From Rhizobium sp. Q54 (GTDB lineage: Bacteria > Pseudomonadota > Alphaproteobacteria > Rickettsiales > UBA1997), in NCBI GenBank assembly GCA_945865745.1, contig CAMBFP010000061.1:1-6489 (forward strand): 6,489 nucleotides of DNA, given 5' to 3'. The translations under genes were made by a program, and so were the position numbers. Positions 1 to 5,403 of the stretch are shown here, in pieces (position 1 is the first letter of the stretch; every line of letters begins with the position of its first letter). The notes under the pieces were generated by a model. It did no database searches. It had not been told where the DNA came from and saw only the letters and a program-made list of their open reading frames with translations.

Positions 1-198
1 CAATTCTACTTCAGAACAACAGATGTTACTGGTTCAGTAACTCTTAAAGAAGGAACTGAAATGGTAATGCCTGGAGATAACGTGCGCCTAACGGTTGAAC
101 TTATCGCTCCAATTGCCATGGAAGAAGGACTCAGGTTCGCCATCCGCGAGGGTGGAAGAACTGTTGGGGCTGGGGTGGTTTCTAAGATTTTGAAATAG
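1..198 (+). CDS. tuf: Elongation factor Tu, C-terminal part (5' end outside window)
   Basis: These are the last 65 codons of EF-Tu, the GTPase that delivers aminoacyl-tRNA to the ribosomal A site. The frame is open from base 1 to the TAG at 196-198. The fragment lies in the C-terminal beta-barrel (domain 3): it begins QFYFRTTDVTG, continues through EMVMPGDN and the family block APIAMEEGLRFAIREGGRT, and ends VGAGVVSKILK. The GTP-binding domain lies upstream and is not visible. The stop is only 2 bases before rpsJ, so the two genes are almost certainly co-transcribed. This matches the str-to-S10 junction common in Alphaproteobacteria. No frame disruption is seen, and identity is near certain from the conserved tail. 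Confidence 0.98.
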   Translation, partial: QFYFRTTDVTGSVTLKEGTEMVMPGDNVRLTVELIAPIAMEEGLRFAIREGGRTVGAGVVSKILK

Positions 199-200
199 CA

Positions 201-527
201 ATGAAGATAGTAAATAAAGAAAGCATCAAAATTACCCTGGAATCATTTGATCACTTTGTTTTGAACAAGGCGATGAATGAGATCATTGTTACCGTGAGAA
301 GAACTGGAGCTGGCATTAATGGCCCAATTCCACTCCCAACAAAAATTGAAAAATTTTGTGTGATTCGCGGTCCTCACGTTGACAAAGATTCTCGTGAGCA
401 ATTTGAAATCAGGTCTTCAAAAAGATTGCTAATTATTACTCCAACTTCTCAAACAGTTGATGCCTTAATGAAGCTCAGTCTTTCTGCCGGCGTGAATATC
501 AAGATCGCACTCAACGGTAAAAATTAG
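201..527 (+). CDS. rpsJ: 30S ribosomal protein S10 (uS10)
   Basis: S10 is a protein of the 30S head; in well-studied bacteria it also acts as NusE in transcription antitermination with NusB. The 108-residue product is slightly longer than the usual 102-105 because of a short C-terminal extension (ALNGKN). Family signatures are clear: RRTGAGINGPIPLPTKIEKF at about 33-52, PHVDKDSREQFEIR at about 58-71, and QTVDALMKLSLSAGV at about 84-98. Two positions differ from the usual alphaproteobacterial consensus: RGPHV where RSPHV is usual, and RSSKR where RTHKR is usual. The ATG follows the tuf stop by 2 bases and has no recognisable Shine-Dalgarno sequence, so initiation probably depends on ribosomes finishing tuf. 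The stop is TAG. Confidence 0.98.
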   Translation: MKIVNKESIKITLESFDHFVLNKAMNEIIVTVRRTGAGINGPIPLPTKIEKFCVIRGPHVDKDSREQFEIRSSKRLLIITPTSQTVDALMKLSLSAGVNIKIALNGKN

Positions 528-530
528 GAT
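526..530 (+). promoter_or_regulatory. Weak ribosome binding site for rplC
   Basis: AGGAT begins inside the rpsJ stop codon and lies 6 bases before the rplC ATG at 537. It is a partial match to the anti-Shine-Dalgarno sequence. It supports that ATG as the start, because few other genes here have any such signal. Confidence 0.5.
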
Positions 531-536
531 AATTAA

Positions 537-1172
537 ATGTTAGAATTACTTGGTAAAAAAATTGGCATGACCCATCTCTTTTTAGATGATGGCGCAATCG
601 TTCCTCTGACTATGGTGCAGGTTTACGAAAACTGCATTTTGTCTACTGCATCCGACGAAACTAAAGATTTCGACAGTCTCTCAGTGGCATTTGAAAAAAC
701 CTCTAATCCAAAAAAAGTTAGCAAATCAGTAGCTGGAATTTTTAATAAGAAATCTCTTCCTTTGTTTAAAAAGATTCACAACTCACAAGTGAAAAAAGGT
801 TTAGCTCTTAAAGTTGGAGATTCATTCACCGTAGATTCAATTATTAAAACTGGCGATAAAATCGGTATCAGAGGACTTACTATTGGTAAAGGTTTCGCCG
901 GCGTAATGAAGAGATGGAATTTTCGCGGCCTTGAGGCTTCTCACGGCGTATCTGTTTCGCATCGCTCTCATGGATCAACTGGTCAGAGACAAGATCCCGG
1001 TAAAACATTCAAAGGAAAAAAAATGGCCGGACATATGGGCGTAGCTAATGTTACGGTTAAAAATTTGGAAGTTGTCTTAATCGACAAGGAAAAATCTGTT
1101 ATTGCCGTTAAAGGCGCGGTTCCGGGTAACGCCGGCTCTGACGTTATTCTTAAAATTGCTAAAGCTTTCTAG
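537..1172 (+). CDS. rplC: 50S ribosomal protein L3 (uL3)
   Basis: L3 is an early-assembling 23S rRNA binder whose long internal loop reaches towards the peptidyl-transferase centre. The protein is full length at 211 residues. It opens with the diagnostic LGKKIGMTHLF (5-15). The central loop has RGLEASHGVSVSHRSHGSTG (130-149), then GQRQDPGKTFKGKKMAGHMG (149-168). The tail has VKGAVPGNAGSDV (191-203). GQRQDPG is the form typical of Alphaproteobacteria. Its second Gln (Q152) aligns with the Gln that PrmB methylates in E. coli L3, so that modification is possible here; this is inference. The ATG directly precedes LELLGKKIGMT, so no other start is plausible. The rplD start follows the TAG stop after 2 bases. 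Confidence 0.98.
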   Translation: MLELLGKKIGMTHLFLDDGAIVPLTMVQVYENCILSTASDETKDFDSLSVAFEKTSNPKKVSKSVAGIFNKKSLPLFKKIHNSQVKKGLALKVGDSFTVDSIIKTGDKIGIRGLTIGKGFAGVMKRWNFRGLEASHGVSVSHRSHGSTGQRQDPGKTFKGKKMAGHMGVANVTVKNLEVVLIDKEKSVIAVKGAVPGNAGSDVILKIAKAF

Positions 1173-1174
1173 GC

Positions 1175-1801
1175 ATGACTTCTCTTACTATTAAAACAAT
1201 AGATTTCGGTAAAACTACTCTCGGCTCTAAGTCGATCGATGTAGCTTCTACTCTTGAAATTAAAAGTGCTAAATCAGTTTCTTACGTAGTTCGTTGGCAA
1301 CTTGCGCGTAGAAGATCTGGTTCAGCAAAAACCAAAACCATGGCTGAAATATCAGGAACAACAGCCAAGCCTTGGAAACAAAAAGGTACTGGTCGCGCTC
1401 GTCAAGGTAGTCGCAGATCAGTTCAATTCGTTGGAGGAAGAACATGCCACGGACCAACACTTCGTTCTTTTGACTTTTCAATGCCAAAAAAGATTATCTC
1501 TATCGCCTTGTCAGACGCATTAAGGTTCAAGATGAAGGAGAATAAGGTTGCGATTTTTTCTGACTTTGGAGTGGAAATCAAGACTTCCAAAATTAGCGCT
1601 GTCTTAGAAAATAATAAATTTTCTAGCGCTCTAATTGTACATGATGGCTCTAATCTGGCTCTAATCAAGTCAGCTAAAAATCTTAAAGGCGTGAAAGCTA
1701 TTCATGCCAAAGCAATCAATGTTTACGACATTTTGAATTTCGATCATATTTTGGTCGATGACAAAATTTTTGAATCTAAAATTTTAGGAGTAATCGCCTA
1801 A
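1175..1801 (+). CDS. rplD: 50S ribosomal protein L4 (uL4)
   Basis: L4 binds 23S rRNA domain I and sends a loop into the nascent-peptide exit tunnel. In E. coli it also represses its own S10 operon. The 208-residue product has normal length. The tunnel loop is recognisable as KPWKQKGTGRARQGSRR (65-81), followed by a divergent stretch ending GRTCHGPTLRSFDF (88-101), where most bacteria have a GGG/FGP-type sequence. The globular core continues with PKKIISIALSDALRFK (104-119). The TAA stop shares its last base with the rplW ATG. No E. coli-like L4 target leader can exist in front of rpsJ, because that gap is 2 bases, so classical autoregulation is not expected at that site. Identity is secure from the loop motif and position. 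Confidence 0.97.
   Translation: MTSLTIKTIDFGKTTLGSKSIDVASTLEIKSAKSVSYVVRWQLARRRSGSAKTKTMAEISGTTAKPWKQKGTGRARQGSRRSVQFVGGRTCHGPTLRSFDFSMPKKIISIALSDALRFKMKENKVAIFSDFGVEIKTSKISAVLENNKFSSALIVHDGSNLALIKSAKNLKGVKAIHAKAINVYDILNFDHILVDDKIFESKILGVIA
1786..1790 (+). promoter_or_regulatory. Shine-Dalgarno sequence for rplW
   Basis: AGGAG lies inside the last codons of rplD, with a 10-base spacer to the rplW ATG at 1801. It is one of the few good Shine-Dalgarno matches in the window and supports the start that overlaps the rplD stop. Confidence 0.65.
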
Positions 1802-2088
1802 TGACAGCCCTACTCAACTACGATAAAATCAAGGCATTAATTTATACTGAGAAATCAAATAAACAGCTTGCCGAAGGAAAGTATCATTTTCAAGTCTGTT
1901 CTAGTTGCGACAAAAATGAAATAGCCTCTCTAATCAAAAAGGCCTTCGCCGTTGAGGTGACTGCTGTAAATATAATTAACACCATGGGGAAAACCAAAAG
2001 ATTCAAAGGCACTCAAGGCACAAGAGGTTCTTATAAAAAGGCCATAGTTACCTTGAAAGAAGGTCAGTCAATTAATTTTAGTTCTTAG
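1801..2088 (+). CDS. rplW: 50S ribosomal protein L23 (uL23)
   Basis: L23 sits at the mouth of the exit tunnel and is the docking site for trigger factor and signal recognition particle. The 95-residue product is of usual size. It shows the N-terminal IYTEKSNKQLAEGKYHFQV (14-32), the KNEIASLIKKAFAVEVTAVN core (38-57), the loop GKTKRFKGTQGTRGSYKKA (63-81) and the closing TLKEGQSI. A CxxC pair (C33, C36 in VCSSCDK) replaces the usual small or polar residues at this position. It is probably incidental, since no second pair exists to bind a metal. The ATG overlaps the rplD TAA by one base (TAATG), favouring translational coupling with L4. The stop is TAG. Confidence 0.97.
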   Translation: MTALLNYDKIKALIYTEKSNKQLAEGKYHFQVCSSCDKNEIASLIKKAFAVEVTAVNIINTMGKTKRFKGTQGTRGSYKKAIVTLKEGQSINFSS

Positions 2089-2090
2089 TC

Positions 2091-2924
2091 ATGGCTCTTA
2101 GAAACTACAAAGCTATTACCCCATCACTTAGACAGTTTGTCGCGATTGACAGAAGTGATTTGTGGAAAGGCGGCCCACTTAAATTACTAACCACAAAAGT
2201 TAGTGAGAACGCTGGGCGCAATAACTTTGGTCACATTACCGTTCGACACAAATCTGCTGGACATAAAAAGTCATTTCGTATTATCGATTTTAAACGCGAT
2301 AAATATGATATTGAGGCAGTTGTAGAGCGCATTGAGTATGATCCTAATCGCACAGCCTTCATAGCTTTGTTGAAATATTCTGATGGGATTTTTTCTTATA
2401 TTCTGGCTCCACATAAATTATCGGTTGGTGATCGTATAATTTCATCGAAGAAGTTGATAGACGTAAAAATAGGCAACGCAATGCCTCTTGCAGTCATTCC
2501 GATTGGTTCAATTATACATAACATCGAATTAAAACCCGGCTGCGGAGGTGCAATTTCTAGGGCGGCAGGAACTTACGGACAGCTTGTTGGTAAAGATAGC
2601 GGGTATGCACAAGTTAAGCTTCAATCTGGCGAAATAAGAATGTTTGCCCTTGAGTGTATGGCTGCAATCGGTTCAGTATCCAATTTAGATAACAAAAACG
2701 TTACTATTGGAAAGGCTGGCAGATCAAGATGGCTTGGCATTCGCCCGACTGTTAGAGGTGTGGCAATGAACCCAGTTGATCACCCTCATGGCGGTGGTGA
2801 AGGAAAGACTTCTGGTGGTAGACACCCAGTTTCTCCAACTGGAAAATCAGCAAAAGGAAAAATTACCAGAAAAAGAAACAAGCCTTCTAATCGCCTTATT
2901 ATTAAATCAAGAAGAGACAAATAA
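2091..2924 (+). CDS. rplB: 50S ribosomal protein L2 (uL2)
   Basis: L2 is a primary 23S rRNA binder needed for subunit association and peptidyl-transferase activity. The 277-residue length is typical of Alphaproteobacteria. Landmarks in order are DRSDLWKGGP (20-29), GRNNFGHITVRH (42-53), RIIDFKRDKYDIEAVVERIE (63-82), YDPNRTAFIALLKY (83-96), AGRSRWLGIRPTVRG (209-223) and AMNPVDHPHGGGEGKTSGG (225-243). His231 in DHPHGGG corresponds to the conserved functional His229 of E. coli. Two normally rigid motifs are altered: GGGHK is SAGHK (55-59) and TPWG is SPTG (248-251). The start has no visible Shine-Dalgarno sequence and lies 2 bases after the rplW stop. Identity is certain. Confidence 0.99.
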   Translation: MALRNYKAITPSLRQFVAIDRSDLWKGGPLKLLTTKVSENAGRNNFGHITVRHKSAGHKKSFRIIDFKRDKYDIEAVVERIEYDPNRTAFIALLKYSDGIFSYILAPHKLSVGDRIISSKKLIDVKIGNAMPLAVIPIGSIIHNIELKPGCGGAISRAAGTYGQLVGKDSGYAQVKLQSGEIRMFALECMAAIGSVSNLDNKNVTIGKAGRSRWLGIRPTVRGVAMNPVDHPHGGGEGKTSGGRHPVSPTGKSAKGKITRKRNKPSNRLIIKSRRDK

Positions 2925-2925
2925 C

Positions 2926-3204
2926 ATGCCTAGATCAACTTGGAAAATTCCATTTGTGGATGGTTATCTACTTAAAAAAGTGCGGGAGTACTTAAACTCT
3001 TCTAAAAGACAGGTGATTAAAACCTGGTCAAGAAGATCAACAATTTTACCACAATTTGTTGGAGTCAACTTTGCTGTTCATAATGGCAAAAAATTCGTAT
3101 CGGTTGCAGTAACCGAAGGGATGGTTGGGCATAAGCTTGGTGAATTTGCTCCAACTCGTACCTTCCATGGACATGGCGGCGATAAGAAAGTTACAAAATC
3201 ATAG
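2926..3204 (+). CDS. rpsS: 30S ribosomal protein S19 (uS19)
   Basis: S19 lies in the 30S head near the A-site tRNA and contacts S13. The 92-residue product is of standard length. It begins MPRSTWKIPFVD, has IKTWSRRSTILPQFVGVNFA at 31-50, AVHNGKKFVSVAV at 50-62 and the nearly invariant block TEGMVGHKLGEFAPTRTF at 63-80. The open frame extends upstream into rplB, but the start at 2926 is chosen for two reasons: MPRS is the family N-terminus, and this ATG lies 1 base after the rplB stop. Only a weak purine stretch (AAGAAGAGA) precedes it. The stop is TAG, 3 bases before rplV. Confidence 0.98.
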   Translation: MPRSTWKIPFVDGYLLKKVREYLNSSKRQVIKTWSRRSTILPQFVGVNFAVHNGKKFVSVAVTEGMVGHKLGEFAPTRTFHGHGGDKKVTKS

Positions 3205-3207
3205 ATT

Positions 3208-3579
3208 ATGACTGAAAAAACAGCGATAGCTTCACTTCAAACGGTAAAATCAAGTCCACTAAAGGTAATGAGAGTTACTAAGAACGTCGTTGGACGATCG
3301 GTTTCCGAATCTTTGAAGTTACTACAATTTTCTAAGTTAAAGATAGCGCCAATTGTGCGGGCTTTAATTTACTCGGCAATGTCCAATGCAGAGAATAATC
3401 ACAATATGGACGTCGACAATCTTTACGTTAAAGAGATTGATGTGGGCAGAGCTTTTGCTTTACGCAGATTTGCAGCAAGAGGGCGCGGTAAATCAAGTAG
3501 CATTCTTAAAACTTTCAGCAATATCAGGGTAATTTTGGCTGAAAGAGCTCCAGAAAAAAAACAAAAAAAAGGAGAATAA
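3208..3579 (+). CDS. rplV: 50S ribosomal protein L22 (uL22)
   Basis: L22 contacts all six domains of 23S rRNA, and its long beta-hairpin lines the exit tunnel opposite L4. The 123-residue product is somewhat longer than the 110 of E. coli, with a few extra residues at the start and a lysine-rich tail (RAPEKKQKKGE, 113-123). The core is recognisable: SSPLKVMRVTKNVVGRSV (15-32), APIVRALIYSAMSNAENNH (47-65) and VKEIDVGRAFALRRF (74-88). The hairpin after that reads AARGRGKSSSILKTFSNI (89-106), where GRADRI or GRGARI-like sequences are usual. The tail codons contain two runs of eight A and carry the Shine-Dalgarno sequence of rpsC. Assignment rests on core motifs and gene order. Confidence 0.96.
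   Translation: MTEKTAIASLQTVKSSPLKVMRVTKNVVGRSVSESLKLLQFSKLKIAPIVRALIYSAMSNAENNHNMDVDNLYVKEIDVGRAFALRRFAARGRGKSSSILKTFSNIRVILAERAPEKKQKKGE
3569..3574 (+). promoter_or_regulatory. Shine-Dalgarno sequence for rpsC (GTG start)
   Basis: AAGGAG overlaps the last rplV codons, with an 8-base spacer to the GTG at 3583. It is preceded by an A-rich stretch (A8-C-A8, 3554-3570) that should be unstructured. It is the strongest signal on the left side of the window and supports the only non-ATG start. Confidence 0.8.
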
Positions 3580-3582
3580 ACA

Positions 3583-4227
3583 GTGGGTCAAAAGGTTAAT
3601 CCGGTAGGTTTTAGATTACTGAACAATAAAAATTGGGAATCTCTTTGGTATGATCATAAAAATTATGCCAAGAAGTTAATTTCTGATGTCAGTATTCGCA
3701 ATTTTATTAAAAAGAACTACGCACATTGTGGCGTTGGAAGCGTTATTATTGAGCGCCCATCTGATAAAATTAATTTAATTATCAAAACTTCTAAACCAGG
3801 GGTTTTAATTGGTAAAAAAGGTCTTGATATTGAGAAAATTAACCAGGCGGTTGAAAAAATTGCAGGCTGCAAAGTTGATGTAAAAATTGTTGAAATTGAC
3901 AAGCCAGACATCAATTCTCAGTTAGTTGCACAAAGCATTGCTAAACAACTAGAGGGTCGCGCTGCTTTCAAGAAAGTAATGAAGAAAGCAATGCAATCAG
4001 CAATGAAATACGGCGCTTTAGGCGTTAAAGTTAGCGTTGCCGGAAGACTTGGCGGCGCCGAAATTGCCAGGACCGAATGGTATAAAGAGGGATCTGTTCC
4101 ACTTCATACTTTGCGTTGCAACATCGACTATGCTACGGCCAAAGCTTACACAACTTACGGAGTAATTGGCGTAAAGGTTTGGATTCACAAAGGCTTTGTC
4201 GAAAAGAAAAAAATACAAACGATTTAA
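3583..4227 (+). CDS. rpsC: 30S ribosomal protein S3 (uS3)
   Basis: S3 forms part of the mRNA entry channel on the 30S head, with roles in mRNA unwinding and start-site fidelity. The 214-residue product begins with the family hallmark MGQKVNPVGFRL, which fixes the GTG start. An N-terminal KH domain follows, with the GxxG loop GKKG at 77-80 inside KPGVLIGKKGLDIEKI (71-86). The C-terminal domain has QLEGRAAFKKVMKKAMQSAM (122-141), AGRLGGAEIARTEWYKEG (153-170), SVPLHTLRCNIDYA (171-184) and GVIGVKVWIHKG (193-204). The protein ends shortly after this block, without the long acidic or basic tail some species have. A good Shine-Dalgarno sequence precedes it, and the stop is 2 bases before rplP. Confidence 0.99.
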   Translation: MGQKVNPVGFRLLNNKNWESLWYDHKNYAKKLISDVSIRNFIKKNYAHCGVGSVIIERPSDKINLIIKTSKPGVLIGKKGLDIEKINQAVEKIAGCKVDVKIVEIDKPDINSQLVAQSIAKQLEGRAAFKKVMKKAMQSAMKYGALGVKVSVAGRLGGAEIARTEWYKEGSVPLHTLRCNIDYATAKAYTTYGVIGVKVWIHKGFVEKKKIQTI

Positions 4228-4229
4228 AA

Positions 4230-4643
4230 ATGCTCGTACCAGCAAAAACAAAATACAGAAAAGCGCAGAAGGGCGGCAAGAAAATTCTTGGCGTCGCTGC
4301 AAACGGAAATAGCTTAAAATTTGGATCTTTCGGCCTCAAAGCCCTTGAGCCATCGAAATTAACCTCAAAGCAAATTGAGTCAGCGCGAAAAGTAATAACT
4401 CGTTATATGAAGCGCGCTGGAAAGTTGTGGATTATGGTTTTCCCACATACTCCAGTTACAAAAAAGCCAGCCGAAGTAAGAATGGGAAGCGGTAAGGGTA
4501 ACGTCGAATACTATATCGCTAAAATAAAACCTGGCCGTATTGTTTTTGAGATCGACGGAATCGATTCAGTATCTGCGGAAACTGCTCTACAAAAAGCCTC
4601 AGCTAAACTACCTTTCAAAGCTAAAATAGTGAGCCATGTATGA
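4230..4643 (+). CDS. rplP: 50S ribosomal protein L16 (uL16)
   Basis: L16 is a late-assembling protein that helps position A-site tRNA on the 50S. From this ATG the product has 137 residues, the usual size, with the N-terminus MLVPAKTKYRKAQKG matching the family pattern MLxPxxTKxRKxxKG. Further signatures are LKFGSFGLKALE (29-40), ITRYMKRAGKLWIMVFP (56-72) and KKPAEVRMGSGKGNVEYY (78-95). Arg84 in EVRMG aligns with Arg81 of E. coli L16, the residue hydroxylated by YcfD; no such enzyme can be judged from this window. The frame stays open into rpsC, but an upstream start would add 38 non-homologous residues. The TGA stop overlaps the rpmC start (ATGA). Confidence 0.98.
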   Translation: MLVPAKTKYRKAQKGGKKILGVAANGNSLKFGSFGLKALEPSKLTSKQIESARKVITRYMKRAGKLWIMVFPHTPVTKKPAEVRMGSGKGNVEYYIAKIKPGRIVFEIDGIDSVSAETALQKASAKLPFKAKIVSHV

Positions 4644-4810
4644 ATAAGGATGAAAAAAAGTCAATTTTGGCAAATATTGCTAGCCTAAAAAAAGATCTTA
4701 TGATGTTCAGAGTCAAAGCATCTTCTGGTGAAGCGGTTTCCGTTAATGACTATAAAAGAAAAAAGAAAGAAGTCGCCAGACTTTTTACTAAGTTAAACGC
4801 ACAAGCATGA
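4640..4810 (+). CDS. rpmC: 50S ribosomal protein L29 (uL29), short form
   Basis: L29 sits beside L23 at the tunnel exit and helps form the docking platform for nascent-chain factors. The 56-residue product is at the short end for the family (usually 60-70). It is mostly helical by composition and carries the family core: LMMFRVKASSGE (20-31), matching the LRFQxAxGQ-type motif, then VNDYKRKKKEVARLFTKL (35-52), matching the RxxRRxIARxxTxL-type second helix. The usual N-terminal LR/ELR helix is reduced to MNKDEKKSILANIASLKKD. It overlaps rplP and rpsQ by 4 bases each (ATGA at both ends), so translation is probably coupled on both sides. Position between rplP and rpsQ supports the call. No good Shine-Dalgarno sequence is seen. 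Confidence 0.94.
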   Translation: MNKDEKKSILANIASLKKDLMMFRVKASSGEAVSVNDYKRKKKEVARLFTKLNAQA

Positions 4811-5022
4811 AAGTAAAAGTTCTCAACATCATCGACGACAAGACCTTTAAGGCTGTTGCGTCAACTTATAAAAAACACCCCCAGTATCAAAAATATGTTA
4901 CTGTGTACAAAAAATATCTTGTCGATTCCAGCGGTAAAAAAGTTGAAGTAGGGCAAGAGGTTGAAATTATTAGCTCAAGACCACTTTCAAAAAGAAAGAG
5001 ATGGGCGCTCAAAGTTAACTAA
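4807..5022 (+). CDS. rpsQ: 30S ribosomal protein S17 (uS17), short N-terminus
   Basis: S17 is a primary binder of the 16S rRNA 5' domain and has an OB-fold. The 71-residue product is shorter than the usual 75-90. It retains DDKTFKAV (10-17), where DKT is the family motif, KKHPQYQKYVTVYKKYLVD (22-40), the GQEVEI strand (48-53) and the near-invariant RPLSKRKRW (58-66). Compared with the usual start, about five residues, including the LxG strand, are missing before DKT. An in-frame TAA at 4789-4791, with no start codon between it and 4807, rules out an upstream start. The ATG overlaps the rpmC TGA. The following gap of 12 bases is the longest between any two genes here. Confidence 0.95.
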   Translation: MKVKVLNIIDDKTFKAVASTYKKHPQYQKYVTVYKKYLVDSSGKKVEVGQEVEIISSRPLSKRKRWALKVN

Positions 5023-5034
5023 TTAGTTTTAAAA

Positions 5035-5403
5035 ATGATTCAAATGCAGACAAATCTGGTAGTTGCCGATAATTCAGGCGCTAAAACTGCCAGGTGCATC
5101 AAGGTTTTAGGTGGTTCTCATCATATGATTACTGGCATCGCTGATATTATTGTTATTTCAATAACCAGCGTGACTCCAGGTTCAAAAATGAAAAAAGGAT
5201 CAGTTGCAAAAGGAGTAATCGTGCGAACCAGAAGCAAAATAGTTAGGCCAGATGGCAGCTTCGTCAAATTTGATGATAATGCGATTGTGCTGGTTGACAA
5301 AGACGGAGAGCCGATAGCGACTCGTGTATTTGGGCCAGTTGCTCGTGAAGTGCGTCAAAAAAATTTCTTAAAAATCGCGTCTTTAGCTTCGGAGGTTTTA
5401 TAA
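5035..5403 (+). CDS. rplN: 50S ribosomal protein L14 (uL14)
   Basis: L14 lies on the intersubunit face of the 50S, contacts 16S rRNA, and is the binding site of the silencing factor RsfS where present. At 122 residues it is exactly the standard bacterial length. It begins MIQMQTNLVVADNSGAKTAR and contains CIKVLGG (21-27), a basic strand around KGVIVRTRSK and PDGSFVKFDDNAIVLVDKDG, then RVFGPVAREVR; it ends IASLASEVL. All are hallmark positions. No Shine-Dalgarno sequence is evident in the TTAGTTTTAAAA gap before the ATG. This gene opens the spc-type block, but there is no room for a separate promoter other than one inside rpsQ, and none is recognised. Confidence 0.99.
   Translation: MIQMQTNLVVADNSGAKTARCIKVLGGSHHMITGIADIIVISITSVTPGSKMKKGSVAKGVIVRTRSKIVRPDGSFVKFDDNAIVLVDKDGEPIATRVFGPVAREVRQKNFLKIASLASEVL
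5391..5395 (+). promoter_or_regulatory. Strong Shine-Dalgarno sequence for rplX
   Basis: GGAGG lies inside the last codons of rplN, with an 8-base spacer to the rplX ATG at 5404. It is the best anti-Shine-Dalgarno match in the window. The rplN stop directly abuts the rplX start. Confidence 0.85.

Noticed and set aside
1302..1523. A 73-codon plus-strand frame inside rplD in another reading frame
   Set aside because: It overlaps the well-supported L4 frame entirely and resembles no known protein; it is a shadow of L4 coding sequence.
1269..1668. Two minus-strand open frames (1269-1487, 1423-1668) opposite rplD
   Set aside because: They lie wholly antisense to a certain gene, have no recognisable domain, and their sequence is explained as the complement of L4 codons.
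2776..2925. Possible 50-codon N-terminal extension of rpsS into rplB
   Set aside because: The extension is non-homologous and lies inside the L2 frame; S19 begins with MPRS at 2926 and then has exactly the family length.
3717..3914. A 65-codon minus-strand frame opposite rpsC
   Set aside because: It is antisense to the S3 KH domain, and its hydrophobic look comes from the complement of lysine- and isoleucine-rich codons.
4116..4229. Possible 38-codon N-terminal extension of rplP into rpsC
   Set aside because: The added residues are a shifted reading of S3 codons; the canonical L16 N-terminus begins at 4230.
4018..4339. Two minus-strand frames (4018-4302, 4133-4339) across the rpsC-rplP junction
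   Set aside because: Both are antisense to confident S3 and L16 coding sequence, with no domain or start signal.
4641..4810. Possible recoding of TGA
   Set aside because: TGA ends rplP and rpmC at the expected places, and recognisable Trp positions use TGG, so the standard code fits.
5023..5034. The 12-base rpsQ-rplN gap as a terminator or spc promoter
   Set aside because: TTAGTTTTAAAA has no hairpin and is too short for a promoter; no -35/-10 pair is convincing inside the end of rpsQ.
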